Below, piece after piece: positions 1 to 5,672 of a stretch of 5,753 nt of DNA. The number at the start of each line of letters is the position of its first letter. The first letter of the stretch is position 1. This stretch comes from an uncultured Paracoccaceae bacterium. Its GTDB lineage: Bacteria > Pseudomonadota > Alphaproteobacteria > Rhodobacterales > Rhodobacteraceae. The DNA lies in contig CAJXHQ010000227.1 of the NCBI GenBank assembly GCA_913054485.1, positions 1-5,753 on the forward strand, written 5' to 3'. The position numbers were made by a program, and so were the translations under genes. Below the pieces are notes generated by a model. The model searched no databases. It was not told the DNA's origin and saw only the letters and a list, made by a program, of their open reading frames with translations.

Positions 1-1656
1 GGTCGCGTTCAGATCCGCGTAGAGGCCCGAGGCCAGGGCATATCCCGCCTCCAGTTCCACACCCGAGGTTTCGACCCTTTCGACCGGTGAGCTGGTGAAC
101 CGGCCGCCATATGTATAGGAGGTCACGTCCCAAAGCCGGGTTTCGTAGACATTCACCTTGAAGGCCAGGCTGTCGCCCCCCGCGAAGACATCATTGGCAG
201 CATAAGAGGCACCGGCTTCGAAAGTATGCGAGCGCTCTGGCATGGTCATGAAGGCCGGGGTGCCGAGGTCATCCAGAATCGGCATGCTCTCAGTGTAAGC
301 CCCGCTGCCGAACAGCGCCAAGCCGTTATCGAATTCATAGCGCACGGACAGACCGCCCATCAGGGCGCTGTTGTCGTAATTGGCGGATCCATCGGTGGAG
401 GTCAGATCCTGTGTCTCCGCCCGCACAGAGGGCGACACAATCCAATGATCGCCGATCGAGATGTCATCAACAACAAAGACTGCAAGCCGTTCATCGACAC
501 CGCCAGGCGCGCTGTTGGCGTCTGCGCGTTCCTTGCGGATGATATCGACACCCGCGACCAGATCATGCGTCAGCGCGCCTGTGGAGAAGTACATGCTGTT
601 CTTGGCCGTCAGCTTGGTTGTTTCATAGCTGTGATCTGCATTCAGAAGCGCAGAAGAGCCGCCGGCCGCGTCTTCCTGATCGATGGTCTGATCGGAGTAG
701 GTCAGCCAGACATCCAGATCAATCAGATCGTTGCCCGACGGCTGCCACTGGTAGCGCAGCCCGGCGATATTGGTTTCCGTCTCACGGTTGACCAGGCCGA
801 ACATGGTATTGCCGCTGAAGGCGTCATAGGGGACGCTGTTTTCTTCGGAGTAGGTGTTGCTCCAGGACGCGGTGACAGAGTGCTCCAGCGCATCCCCGAA
901 GCTGAACCGGCCCTTGACCAGCTTGGAGTCCGAACGCGACGCCGTGTTGGCAACGAGATTGCCGTCACCGTCGGAGTAATCATCGGAATCACGCACGGTG
1001 TAGTTGGCCAGGAATTCGACTGTCTCCATGGGCTGCCAGGCCAGGATAGAGGACGACGCCCAGCCATTTGTTGTTGCCTGCAATGTCTGGCGGAAGCGGG
1101 CCCCGATCTCACCGCCGGTGATATCGGCCGCATCCTTGGTTTCCAGCACCAGCGCACCGCCAATGATACCCGAACCGTACTCAAAGGTGCCCACAGTACC
1201 GCGGATGACCGAGACTTCCCGGAAAAGCGCAGGGTCGGTGAACTGCTGGGTTCCGATCCGGTAGAGCTCTTCGGAACCCGACAGGGCGCCGTCGATAATG
1301 ATCGCCACCTTCTGATCGTTGCCGTAGCTGCCGTTGGCGCCGAAGCCGCGGATATTGATGCCGGACCCGTTCGGAGTGGTGCCGTTCACCACCGTCACAC
1401 CGGGGACCGAATCCACCAGCTCGGCAATCGTGCCCGCCTGACGGTCGTTGATCTCGTCCTGGTTCACAACGGTGACCGGGATCGCGGTGCCGGTCTGCAC
1501 TTCGCGCTTGCCCTGCGCCAGTTCGATGGTGCCGAGGTATTCGCCTTCCACACCTGCAAGCTCGCTATCCTGCGCCCAGAGCGGTGCGGCGCCAGCCGCA
1601 AGGCCGAGAGCCGAAACGGTTCCCAAGAAATTCATATTTAGCACACGCGCACGCAT
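1..1656 (-). CDS. hmuR: TonB-dependent heme/hemoprotein outer-membrane receptor, 3' end outside window
   Basis: This is the N-terminal 552 codons of an outer-membrane receptor that would bind heme or hemoproteins and import heme with TonB energy. The frame is open from ATG at 1656 to the window edge. Residues 1-28 look like a signal peptide (Arg near the start, hydrophobic core, cleavage after LWA-28). A TonB-box-like EYLGTIEL follows at about 39-46. The plug spans about 50-175, with VTVVNQDEI (61-69), SVPGVTVVNG (83-92), INIRGFG (100-106), IIIDGALSG (119-127) and VIRGTVGTFEYGSG near 150-163. The remainder is beta-barrel with alternating polar and aromatic strands. Family members are usually about 650-700 residues, so roughly 100-150 are missing. 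Start choice: AAGGGA lies 6 bases before ATG-1656, while the in-frame ATG at 1635 has no such site. It is divergent from hmuSTUV. The usual FRAP motif region reads AYTESMPILDDL (453-464) and no His lies between it and Pro473. Heme specificity rests on context plus family resemblance; another TonB substrate is possible but unlikely. Confidence 0.9.
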   Translation of the reverse strand, partial: MRARVLNMNFLGTVSALGLAAGAAPLWAQDSELAGVEGEYLGTIELAQGKREVQTGTAIPVTVVNQDEINDRQAGTIAELVDSVPGVTVVNGTTPNGSGINIRGFGANGSYGNDQKVAIIIDGALSGSEELYRIGTQQFTDPALFREVSVIRGTVGTFEYGSGIIGGALVLETKDAADITGGEIGARFRQTLQATTNGWASSSILAWQPMETVEFLANYTVRDSDDYSDGDGNLVANTASRSDSKLVKGRFSFGDALEHSVTASWSNTYSEENSVPYDAFSGNTMFGLVNRETETNIAGLRYQWQPSGNDLIDLDVWLTYSDQTIDQEDAAGGSSALLNADHSYETTKLTAKNSMYFSTGALTHDLVAGVDIIRKERADANSAPGGVDERLAVFVVDDISIGDHWIVSPSVRAETQDLTSTDGSANYDNSALMGGLSVRYEFDNGLALFGSGAYTESMPILDDLGTPAFMTMPERSHTFEAGASYAANDVFAGGDSLAFKVNVYETRLWDVTSYTYGGRFTSSPVERVETSGVELEAGYALASGLYADLNAT

Positions 1657-1684
1657 CTGCTGTCCCTTCGTTATGCAGTAACCC

Positions 1685-1705
1685 GGGGCTGGCAGTGGTG
1701 CTGGC
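1685..1705 (-). repeat. Leader motif pair GCCAGCACC / TGCCAGCCCC in the hmuR leader
   Basis: On the minus strand the hmuR leader carries GCCAGCACC (1705-1697) and TGCCAGCCCC (1694-1685), two near-copies of GCCAGC[A/C]CC spaced 12 bases apart. The second ends 28 bases before the hmuR start codon. Identical copies of both occur in the same transcript sense in the hmuS leader (1816-1824 and 1841-1850), so they also form long-range inverted repeats around the divergent promoters. Confidence 0.5.
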
Positions 1706-1729
1706 GTGGCGTTGTTTTGATTATTTTTC

Positions 1730-1748
1730 CGGAATCATTTTAATTCCG
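1730..1748. promoter_or_regulatory. 19-bp palindrome CGGAAT-N7-ATTCCG, possible operator
   Basis: Perfect 6-base arms flank an AT-rich 7-base centre. The 19-bp length equals that of a Fur-family site, but the sequence matches the Fur consensus only partly, and the arm spacing does not fit the Irr ICE-box (TTTAGAA-N3-TTCTAAA). It lies at the predicted hmuR transcription start (about 1749), a place where a repressor would act on hmuR alone. The regulator is unknown. Confidence 0.4.
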
Positions 1749-1749
1749 C

Positions 1750-1777
1750 TTGAGCCGGATAGTTAAGCTGATAAAAA
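1750..1777 (+). promoter_or_regulatory. Candidate promoter for hmuSTUV
   Basis: TTGAGC (1750-1755, 4/6 match to -35), a 16-base spacer and TAAAAA (1772-1777, 4/6 match to -10) form the best plus-strand promoter I can see between the divergent genes. The start would fall near 1784, inside the 1778-1794 palindrome, leaving a leader of about 95 bases before hmuS. An alternative is TTAAGC (1763-1768) with CATATG (1785-1790). Both are weak by consensus, so the exact promoter is uncertain. Confidence 0.35.
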
Positions 1778-1784
1778 GAGTCAA
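1756..1784 (-). promoter_or_regulatory. Candidate sigma70-type promoter for hmuR
   Basis: Read on the minus strand, TTGACT (1784-1779) is a 5/6 match to the -35 consensus. It is followed by a 17-base spacer and TATCCG (1761-1756) as a weak -10. Transcription would start near 1749, giving a leader of about 93 bases. The -35 is embedded in the left arm of the 1778-1794 palindrome and in the TGA-N9-TCA element, so a bound repressor would block polymerase. This is a prediction by eye; no start-site data are available. Confidence 0.5.
1769..1783. promoter_or_regulatory. TGA-N9-TCA element, RirA/IRO-box-like
   Basis: TGA (1769-1771) and TCA (1781-1783) are separated by exactly nine bases, matching the published core of the rhizobial RirA IRO box (TGA-N9-TCA). 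It overlaps the -35 of hmuR, the -10 of hmuS and the left arm of the 1778-1794 palindrome. The core is only six specified bases, so a chance match is possible; position is the main support. Confidence 0.4.
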
Positions 1785-1794
1785 CATATGACTC
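1778..1794. promoter_or_regulatory. Operator-like palindrome GAGTCA-N5-TGACTC
   Basis: This is a perfect inverted repeat with 6-base arms and a 5-base AT-rich centre (ACATA). Its left arm covers the hmuR -35 hexamer, and the repeat spans the predicted hmuS start site, so one dimeric repressor here could silence both directions. Iron-responsive repression is expected for heme-uptake genes in alphaproteobacteria (Irr, RirA, IscR/Iron-Rhodo-box, Fur/Mur are known there). The actual protein is not identifiable from the window. Confidence 0.5.
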
Positions 1795-1815
1795 ACCGCG
1801 TTCCCAGCGGCAGTA

Positions 1816-1850
1816 GCCAGCACCGGCCGTTAAAGCCTCATGCCAGCCCC
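1816..1850 (+). repeat. Leader motif pair GCCAGCACC / TGCCAGCCCC in the hmuS leader
   Basis: GCCAGCACC (1816-1824) and TGCCAGCCCC (1841-1850) repeat exactly the two motifs found in the hmuR leader on the other strand. The 10-base copy ends 29 bases before the hmuS ATG, versus 28 for hmuR. Shared order, sense and distance suggest a common leader function, such as binding by one small RNA or protein. Function is inferred only. Confidence 0.5.
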
Positions 1851-1880
1851 TCAGATCCAGACCACCTGAAAGGGCTGACA
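1841..1880 (+). promoter_or_regulatory. Candidate RNA hairpin masking the hmuS ribosome-binding site
   Basis: In the hmuS leader, CAGCCC (1844-1849) pairs perfectly with GGGCTG (1872-1877), which includes the GGG of the Shine-Dalgarno sequence GAAAGGG (1868-1874). Inside it TCAG (1851-1854) pairs with CTGA (1866-1869), leaving a C opposite AA internal loop and an 11-base terminal loop (1855-1865). Outside, after one mismatch, T1841 and G1842 can pair with A1880 of the start codon and C1879. The fold would hide the ribosome-binding site. It could act as a thermometer, a small-RNA target or simply be incidental structure; stability was not computed. Confidence 0.45.
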
Positions 1881-2935
1881 TGACAAGACTGGCCACCCCC
1901 TCCGCTTCGGAGATCCGGCAGGCACGCGCAGATAACCCGAAGATCCGGGACCGCGACTTTGCCGCGAAACTGAATATTACAGAGGCGCAGCTGGTTGCCG
2001 CCTATGCTGGGCACGGCGTTACCCGCATTCAGCCCAAGCCCGACGAAATCGTGCCGCGCCTCACCGCATTGGGCGAGGTCATGGCGCTGACCCGTAATGA
2101 CTCCTGCGTGATCGAAAAGGTCGGTGTCTACGAGAACTACCGCAGCGGCGAACACGCCTCGATGGTGAACAACCCGGAAATCGACCTGCGCTTCTTCCCA
2201 GCCCACTGGGTCTCGGCCTTTGCGGTGGAGCGCGCAGGCGATAACGGCCCGCGCCGCTCGATCCAGATTTTTGATGCAGCCGGCGATGCGGTGCACAAGA
2301 TCCATCTGCGCCCGGCATCCGACGTCGTGGAGTTCGACCGGCTGGTCGCGGGGCTGAAACTGGATGATCAGAGTGGCGAACTGGCTGTTGCGCCGCGCAA
2401 ACCTGCGGATGCGCCACGCTTGAACCCGGGCAAGGCCGAAGAGCTGCGCAAGGGCTGGGCCGGGATGACAGACACTCACCAGTTTATCGGGCTTACCCGC
2501 AAGCTGGGCATGAACCGGCTGGGCGCCTACCGTGTCGCCGGTGAACCGCTGGCGCGCGAGCTGGAACGGGGCGCCGTCAACCAGATGCTGGAAGCAGTGC
2601 GCGATCAAAGCGTCGAGGTCATGTTCTTTGTCGGCAACATGGGCTGCATCGAGATCCACGGCGGCCCGATCATCACGCTTAAGGAAATGGGCCCCTGGCA
2701 GAACGTGCTGGATCCCGGTTTCGACCTGCATCTGCGGCTCGACCATATCGCCGAGGTCTGGGCCGTGAACAAGCCGACCAAACGCGGCGACGCTGTCTCG
2801 GTCGAAGCCTTTGATGCAGAAGGCACCGTGATTTTCCAGGTCTTCGGCCGCCATAACATGGGCGAAAACCACCGCCCGGCCTGGAACGCCATTGTCGGAG
2901 CCCTTGCCTCCAAACCGGTTCTGGAGGAGGCATGA
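1880..2935 (+). CDS. hmuS: Cytoplasmic heme-trafficking/degrading protein HmuS
   Basis: The 351-residue product matches the HmuS/HemS/ChuS/PhuS family, which binds heme in the cytoplasm and delivers or oxidatively degrades it; length is normal (about 340-355). It has the family's two related halves, roughly 20-165 and 190-345, each with alternating beta-strands (for example CVIEKVGVYENYR at 76-88, VEVMFFVGNMGCIEIHGGP at 245-263). His200 in MTDTHQF aligns with the heme-ligating His of ChuS (His193) and PhuS (His209), judged from memory of those proteins. The start ATG at 1880 has GAAAGGG 5 bases upstream and the N-terminus fits the family. It is first in the operon, and its TGA overlaps the hmuT ATG (ATGA, 2932-2935), suggesting translational coupling. 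The ribosome site may be masked by a hairpin. Whether this member is a degrading enzyme or only a chaperone cannot be told from sequence. Confidence 0.95.
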   Translation: MTRLATPSASEIRQARADNPKIRDRDFAAKLNITEAQLVAAYAGHGVTRIQPKPDEIVPRLTALGEVMALTRNDSCVIEKVGVYENYRSGEHASMVNNPEIDLRFFPAHWVSAFAVERAGDNGPRRSIQIFDAAGDAVHKIHLRPASDVVEFDRLVAGLKLDDQSGELAVAPRKPADAPRLNPGKAEELRKGWAGMTDTHQFIGLTRKLGMNRLGAYRVAGEPLARELERGAVNQMLEAVRDQSVEVMFFVGNMGCIEIHGGPIITLKEMGPWQNVLDPGFDLHLRLDHIAEVWAVNKPTKRGDAVSVEAFDAEGTVIFQVFGRHNMGENHRPAWNAIVGALASKPVLEEA

Positions 2936-3799
2936 TGACCCTGTTTTCCCGCCTGCAATTCGGCCTCAGCACCCTGCTGGCGGCCTCTCTGGCCGCGCAC
3001 CTGGCCTGGGCAGGCGCGCCCGGGCGGCTGGTCACCATCGGCTCTTCCGTTACCGAAATTGTCTATGAGCTGGGCCAGCAGGACCGGCTGGTGGCACGCG
3101 ACCGCTCCTCCACCTTCCCGGAGGCGGCGCGAGCGCTGACGGATATTGGCTACCCTGGCTCCTGAAGGCGTCCTTTCAGTGGCTCCGGACATGATCATCG
3201 CCACCCAAGGTGCAGGCCCCGTTGCCACCATCGACGTGCTCAAAGAGGCTGGCGTCAGCTTTGTTGAGCTCCCGGTAGAATACAGCGCTGAAGGCATCTT
3301 GAATAAGATCCGCCTGACCGGCAGCGCATTGGGTCAGGAAGCGGCGGCCGAAGCTCTCGCAGTCAAGGTCTCTGCCGATCTGGACGCAGCCGGCGCCGCT
3401 GCGGCCGCCGCAGCCGGCGGTGATCCCAAACGCGTGCTCTTCGTGCTCACCGCCATGGGCGGGCGCATCATGGCCGGCGGCCAGAACTCGGCAGCGGATG
3501 CGATCATCGCAATGGCCGGCGGCGTGAATGCGGCGCAGGGCTTTGACGGCTACAAGCCAATGAGCGCCGAGGCAATCGCCACCGCCAAGCCCGATGTGGT
3601 GCTGATGATGACCAACGGCGGCGACACCGAAACCACGGATGCGGACCTGCTGGCCATCCCGGCGCTGGCTCTGACGCCGGCCGCCCGAACCGGCAGCGTG
3701 GTGCGGATGAACGGGCAGCTTCTTCTGGGCTTTGGCCCGCGCACCGCGGAAGGCGTCCGCATCCTGTCGGACGCGCTTTATGGCGGTGCAGAGGGATGA
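2932..3799 (+). pseudogene. hmuT: Periplasmic heme-binding protein HmuT, frameshifted
   Basis: Two frames together encode one ABC-importer substrate-binding protein for heme. The 5' part (2932-3167) gives a signal peptide (cleavage after AWA-27), the N-lobe start RLVTIGSSVTEIVYELG, and ALTDIGY, then stops at TGA 3164-3166 in frame after PGS. The 3' part, open in the +1 frame to TGA 3797-3799, resumes with LAPEGVLSVAPDMIIATQ and continues through VLFVLTAMGGRIMAGGQNSAADAIIAMAGG to LLLGFGPRTAEG, all family-typical. Relatives read GYMRxL at the break; here Tyr74 (3151-3153) is followed by one base and then CTG, so 8 bases appear deleted. Restored, the protein would be 291 residues, normal length. 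Tyr74 aligns with the heme ligand Tyr of Yersinia HmuT; its second ligand His is not conserved here. GGAGGAGG (2923-2930) serves ATG 2932 or, with better spacing, ATG 2935. A TTG at 3146 could start the 3' part, but without a signal peptide. Confidence 0.88.
3389..3418 (+). repeat. GC-only inverted repeat inside hmuT (poly-Ala tract)
   Basis: GCTGCGG (3398-3404) and CCGCAGC (3408-3414) form a 7-base stem with a 3-base loop, flanked by GCCGGC copies at 3389-3394 and 3413-3418. In protein terms it encodes seven consecutive alanines using varied codons. It lies far from the frameshift at 3154, so it does not explain it. It may simply reflect an alanine-rich helix in the domain-linking region. 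Confidence 0.4.
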
Positions 3800-4875
3800 C
3801 ATTGGCGGCAGAGGCCCCCATGACCGGGGCCGCACACGGATTTGACCGCCGCGCCCGGGCGCGGCGGCTGACCGTTCTCCTTGCGCTGCTTCTGATGGTG
3901 ATGTCGGTTGCTTCGCTGGGCTGGGGGGCTGCGGGCACTTCTGTCTGGGGCGCCGTTGCGGATCTGGCTGCCGGGCGCGCGCTTTCACCACTGGACAGGC
4001 TGGTGCTTTTTGATATCCGCCTGCCGCGGCTGTTCCTGTGCATCCTGGTGGGGGCGGCGCTGGCGGTCTCCGGTGCGCTGATGCAGGGGCTGTTCCGCAA
4101 CCCGCTGGCCGATCCCGGCATTGTCGGGGTCAGCGCCGGCGCCAGCCTTGCGGCGATCACCGCCATCGTGCTGGGCGGGCTGCTGCCCGCCACCGTTCTC
4201 AGCTTTGCGGGGGACTACCTTGTTGCCATTGCCGCCTTCCTCGGCGGCTGGGCCTCGACCCTGCTGCTCTACCGCGTGGCGACACGCGGCGGGCAGACCT
4301 CGGTGGCGACTATGCTGCTGGCGGGCATTGCCCTCACCGCGCTAGCCATGGCGCTTGTCGGGGTCCTGACCTACCTGGCAGATGACCGGCAGCTGCGCGA
4401 CCTGACCTTCTGGCAGATGGGCTCTCTCGCCGGGGCCACCTGGCCCAAGGTGCTGGCCGCGGCGCCGATCATCCTGACCGCGCTGGCCGCGGCGCCTTTG
4501 CTGGCGCGCGGGCTGAACGGGCTGGCCTTGGGAGAGGCCGCAGCCGGCCATATCGGCATCCCGGTGCAGCGGGTGAAGAACATGGCGATCCTGACCGTGG
4601 CCGCCGCGACCGGCGCGGCGGTGGCGGTGTCCGGCGGCATCGGCTTTGTCGGCATCGTGGTGCCGCATGTGCTGCGGCTGGCCTCGGGGCCTGACCACCA
4701 TACTCTGTTGCCCAATGCCGCGTTGCTTGGTGCCAGCCTGCTGCTGGCCGCCGATATGATCGCCCGCACCGTGCTGGCCCCGGCAGAGCTGCCGATCGGC
4801 ATTGTCACCGCCATCCTCGGCGCGCCGGTGTTCCTGTGGATCCTGCTGCGCCGCCACGGCGCGATGGGCATGTGA
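3796..4875 (+). CDS. hmuU: Heme ABC transporter permease HmuU (FecCD/BtuC family)
   Basis: The 359-residue product is an inner-membrane permease that dimerises and, with two HmuV subunits, imports heme delivered by HmuT. It has a hydrophobic profile consistent with the about ten membrane helices of BtuC-type permeases, the first at roughly 24-45. Family blocks are present: RLPRLFLCILVGAALAVSGA (75-94) running into LMQGLFRNPLADPGIVGVSAG (95-115), LGEAAAGHIGI (244-254) at the position of the cytoplasmic coupling helix, GGIGFVGIVVPHVLRL (280-295) and ELPIGIVTAILGAPVFLWILL (331-351). Nothing looks damaged. The ATG at 3796 overlaps the hmuT stop (ATGA), with GAGGG directly abutting it; the in-frame ATG at 3820 (residue 9) has AGAGG at the better distance of 5 bases, so the protein may start there. 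Loss of hmuT translation past 3166 could reduce coupled translation of this gene. Confidence 0.95.
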   Translation: MTLAAEAPMTGAAHGFDRRARARRLTVLLALLLMVMSVASLGWGAAGTSVWGAVADLAAGRALSPLDRLVLFDIRLPRLFLCILVGAALAVSGALMQGLFRNPLADPGIVGVSAGASLAAITAIVLGGLLPATVLSFAGDYLVAIAAFLGGWASTLLLYRVATRGGQTSVATMLLAGIALTALAMALVGVLTYLADDRQLRDLTFWQMGSLAGATWPKVLAAAPIILTALAAAPLLARGLNGLALGEAAAGHIGIPVQRVKNMAILTVAAATGAAVAVSGGIGFVGIVVPHVLRLASGPDHHTLLPNAALLGASLLLAADMIARTVLAPAELPIGIVTAILGAPVFLWILLRRHGAMGM

Positions 4876-4889
4876 GAAAGGCGAATTTG

Positions 4890-5672
4890 ATGGAAGCCCT
4901 GAATATCACCGCCAGCCTTGGCCGCCGCCAGATCCTGCAGGGGGTCAGCGCCATTGCCAATCCAGGCGAACTGACTGCGATTGCCGGGCCGAACGGCTGC
5001 GGCAAGTCCACCCTCCTGCGCTGTGTCACCGGCGAGATCCCTTACAGCGGAGAGGTGCGCCTCAACGGGATGAACGTGGCAAAGCAGACACCCTGGAAAC
5101 TGGCCGCGCTGCGCGCCGTGCAGCCGCAAACAGCCGAGGTTGCCTTTCCTTTCACGGTGCTAGAAATCGTCCGGCTTGGCCTCAGCGCTGGCCTGTCTGC
5201 CGCCTCCAGCACCCTGCCGTTCCAGGCGTTGGAGGCGGTGGACCTCGCCGGGTTTGCCGGCCGCTTTTACCAGGACCTTTCCGGCGGCAAAAAGCAGCGG
5301 GTGCAGCTGGCGCGCGTGCTGGTGCAGGTCTGGCAGCCGATGGCCCATGGCAAACCCCGCTGGCTGATCCTGGACGAGCCGGTCTCGGCGCTGGACATCG
5401 GCCACCAGTACACGGTGATGGACCTGGTGAAGGATTACGCCCGCCGCGGCGGCGGGGTGGTGGCGGTGATGCACGATCTGAACCTCACCGCCATGTATGC
5501 CGACCAGGTGGTGCTGATGCAGGCGGGCCGCGTGCTGGCCGATGGCCCCCCGCAAGAGGTGCTGACGGCAGAGAACCTCTCCACCGCCTACAACTGCCGT
5601 GTGCCGGTCAGCGCCCCGGCCCCGGCGGGCCTGCCCTACCTGCTGCCGCAGGCGCGCGGGACTGCCGCCTAG
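4890..5672 (+). CDS. hmuV: Heme ABC transporter ATPase HmuV
   Basis: The 260-residue cytoplasmic ATPase powers heme import through HmuU. Visible motifs: Walker A GPNGCGKST (33-41), Q-loop Gln80 in AVQPQ, signature LSGGKKQ (130-136), Walker B LILDEP (159-164) with catalytic Glu163, D-loop SALD (166-169) and switch His195 in VMHDLN. Length is normal for HmuV (about 255-270). The signature fifth residue is Lys where HmuV relatives usually have Glu or Gln; the GGCGGCAAAAAG codon run makes this visible. The ATG at 4890 is chosen because AAAGG (4877-4881) lies 8 bases upstream and the protein starts at the usual place. An in-frame ATG at 4836 would add 18 residues that do not resemble the family and would overlap hmuU. 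The gap after the hmuU stop is 14 bases. The TAG at 5670-5672 overlaps the stop of the convergent gene. Confidence 0.95.
   Translation: MEALNITASLGRRQILQGVSAIANPGELTAIAGPNGCGKSTLLRCVTGEIPYSGEVRLNGMNVAKQTPWKLAALRAVQPQTAEVAFPFTVLEIVRLGLSAGLSAASSTLPFQALEAVDLAGFAGRFYQDLSGGKKQRVQLARVLVQVWQPMAHGKPRWLILDEPVSALDIGHQYTVMDLVKDYARRGGGVVAVMHDLNLTAMYADQVVLMQAGRVLADGPPQEVLTAENLSTAYNCRVPVSAPAPAGLPYLLPQARGTAA

Noticed and set aside
226..1641. 471-codon open frame on the plus strand opposite hmuR
   Set aside because: Its translation has no recognisable domains and is rich in Arg/Gly/His typical of antisense reads of GC-rich genes; the minus strand encodes a clear TonB receptor across the same bases.
1670..1682. 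Short palindrome GTTA-N5-TAAC just upstream of the hmuR ribosome site
   Set aside because: Only 4-base arms; too short to support a structure or operator, and it leaves the Shine-Dalgarno free.
1730..1748. Irr ICE-box at the CGGAAT/ATTCCG palindrome
   Set aside because: GAA and TTC are separated by 9 bases here rather than the 3 expected for an ICE-box, and the flanking TTTA/TAAA bases are absent.
1657..1879. Small protein gene, transfer RNA or mobile element in the intergenic region
   Set aside because: No frame with a ribosome site of its own, no cloverleaf, and no terminal repeats or transposase; the region is explained by promoters and leaders.
1838..2872. 344-codon minus-strand frame opposite hmuS
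   Set aside because: Antisense shadow of an unmistakable HmuS; no family features and no sensible start context.
3176..3991. 271-codon minus-strand frame opposite hmuT/hmuU
   Set aside because: Low-complexity antisense translation of GC-rich coding DNA, spanning two real genes.
4836..4889. Longer N-terminus for hmuV from the ATG at 4836
   Set aside because: It would overlap hmuU by 40 bases and add residues unlike HmuV; ATG 4890 has a good ribosome site.
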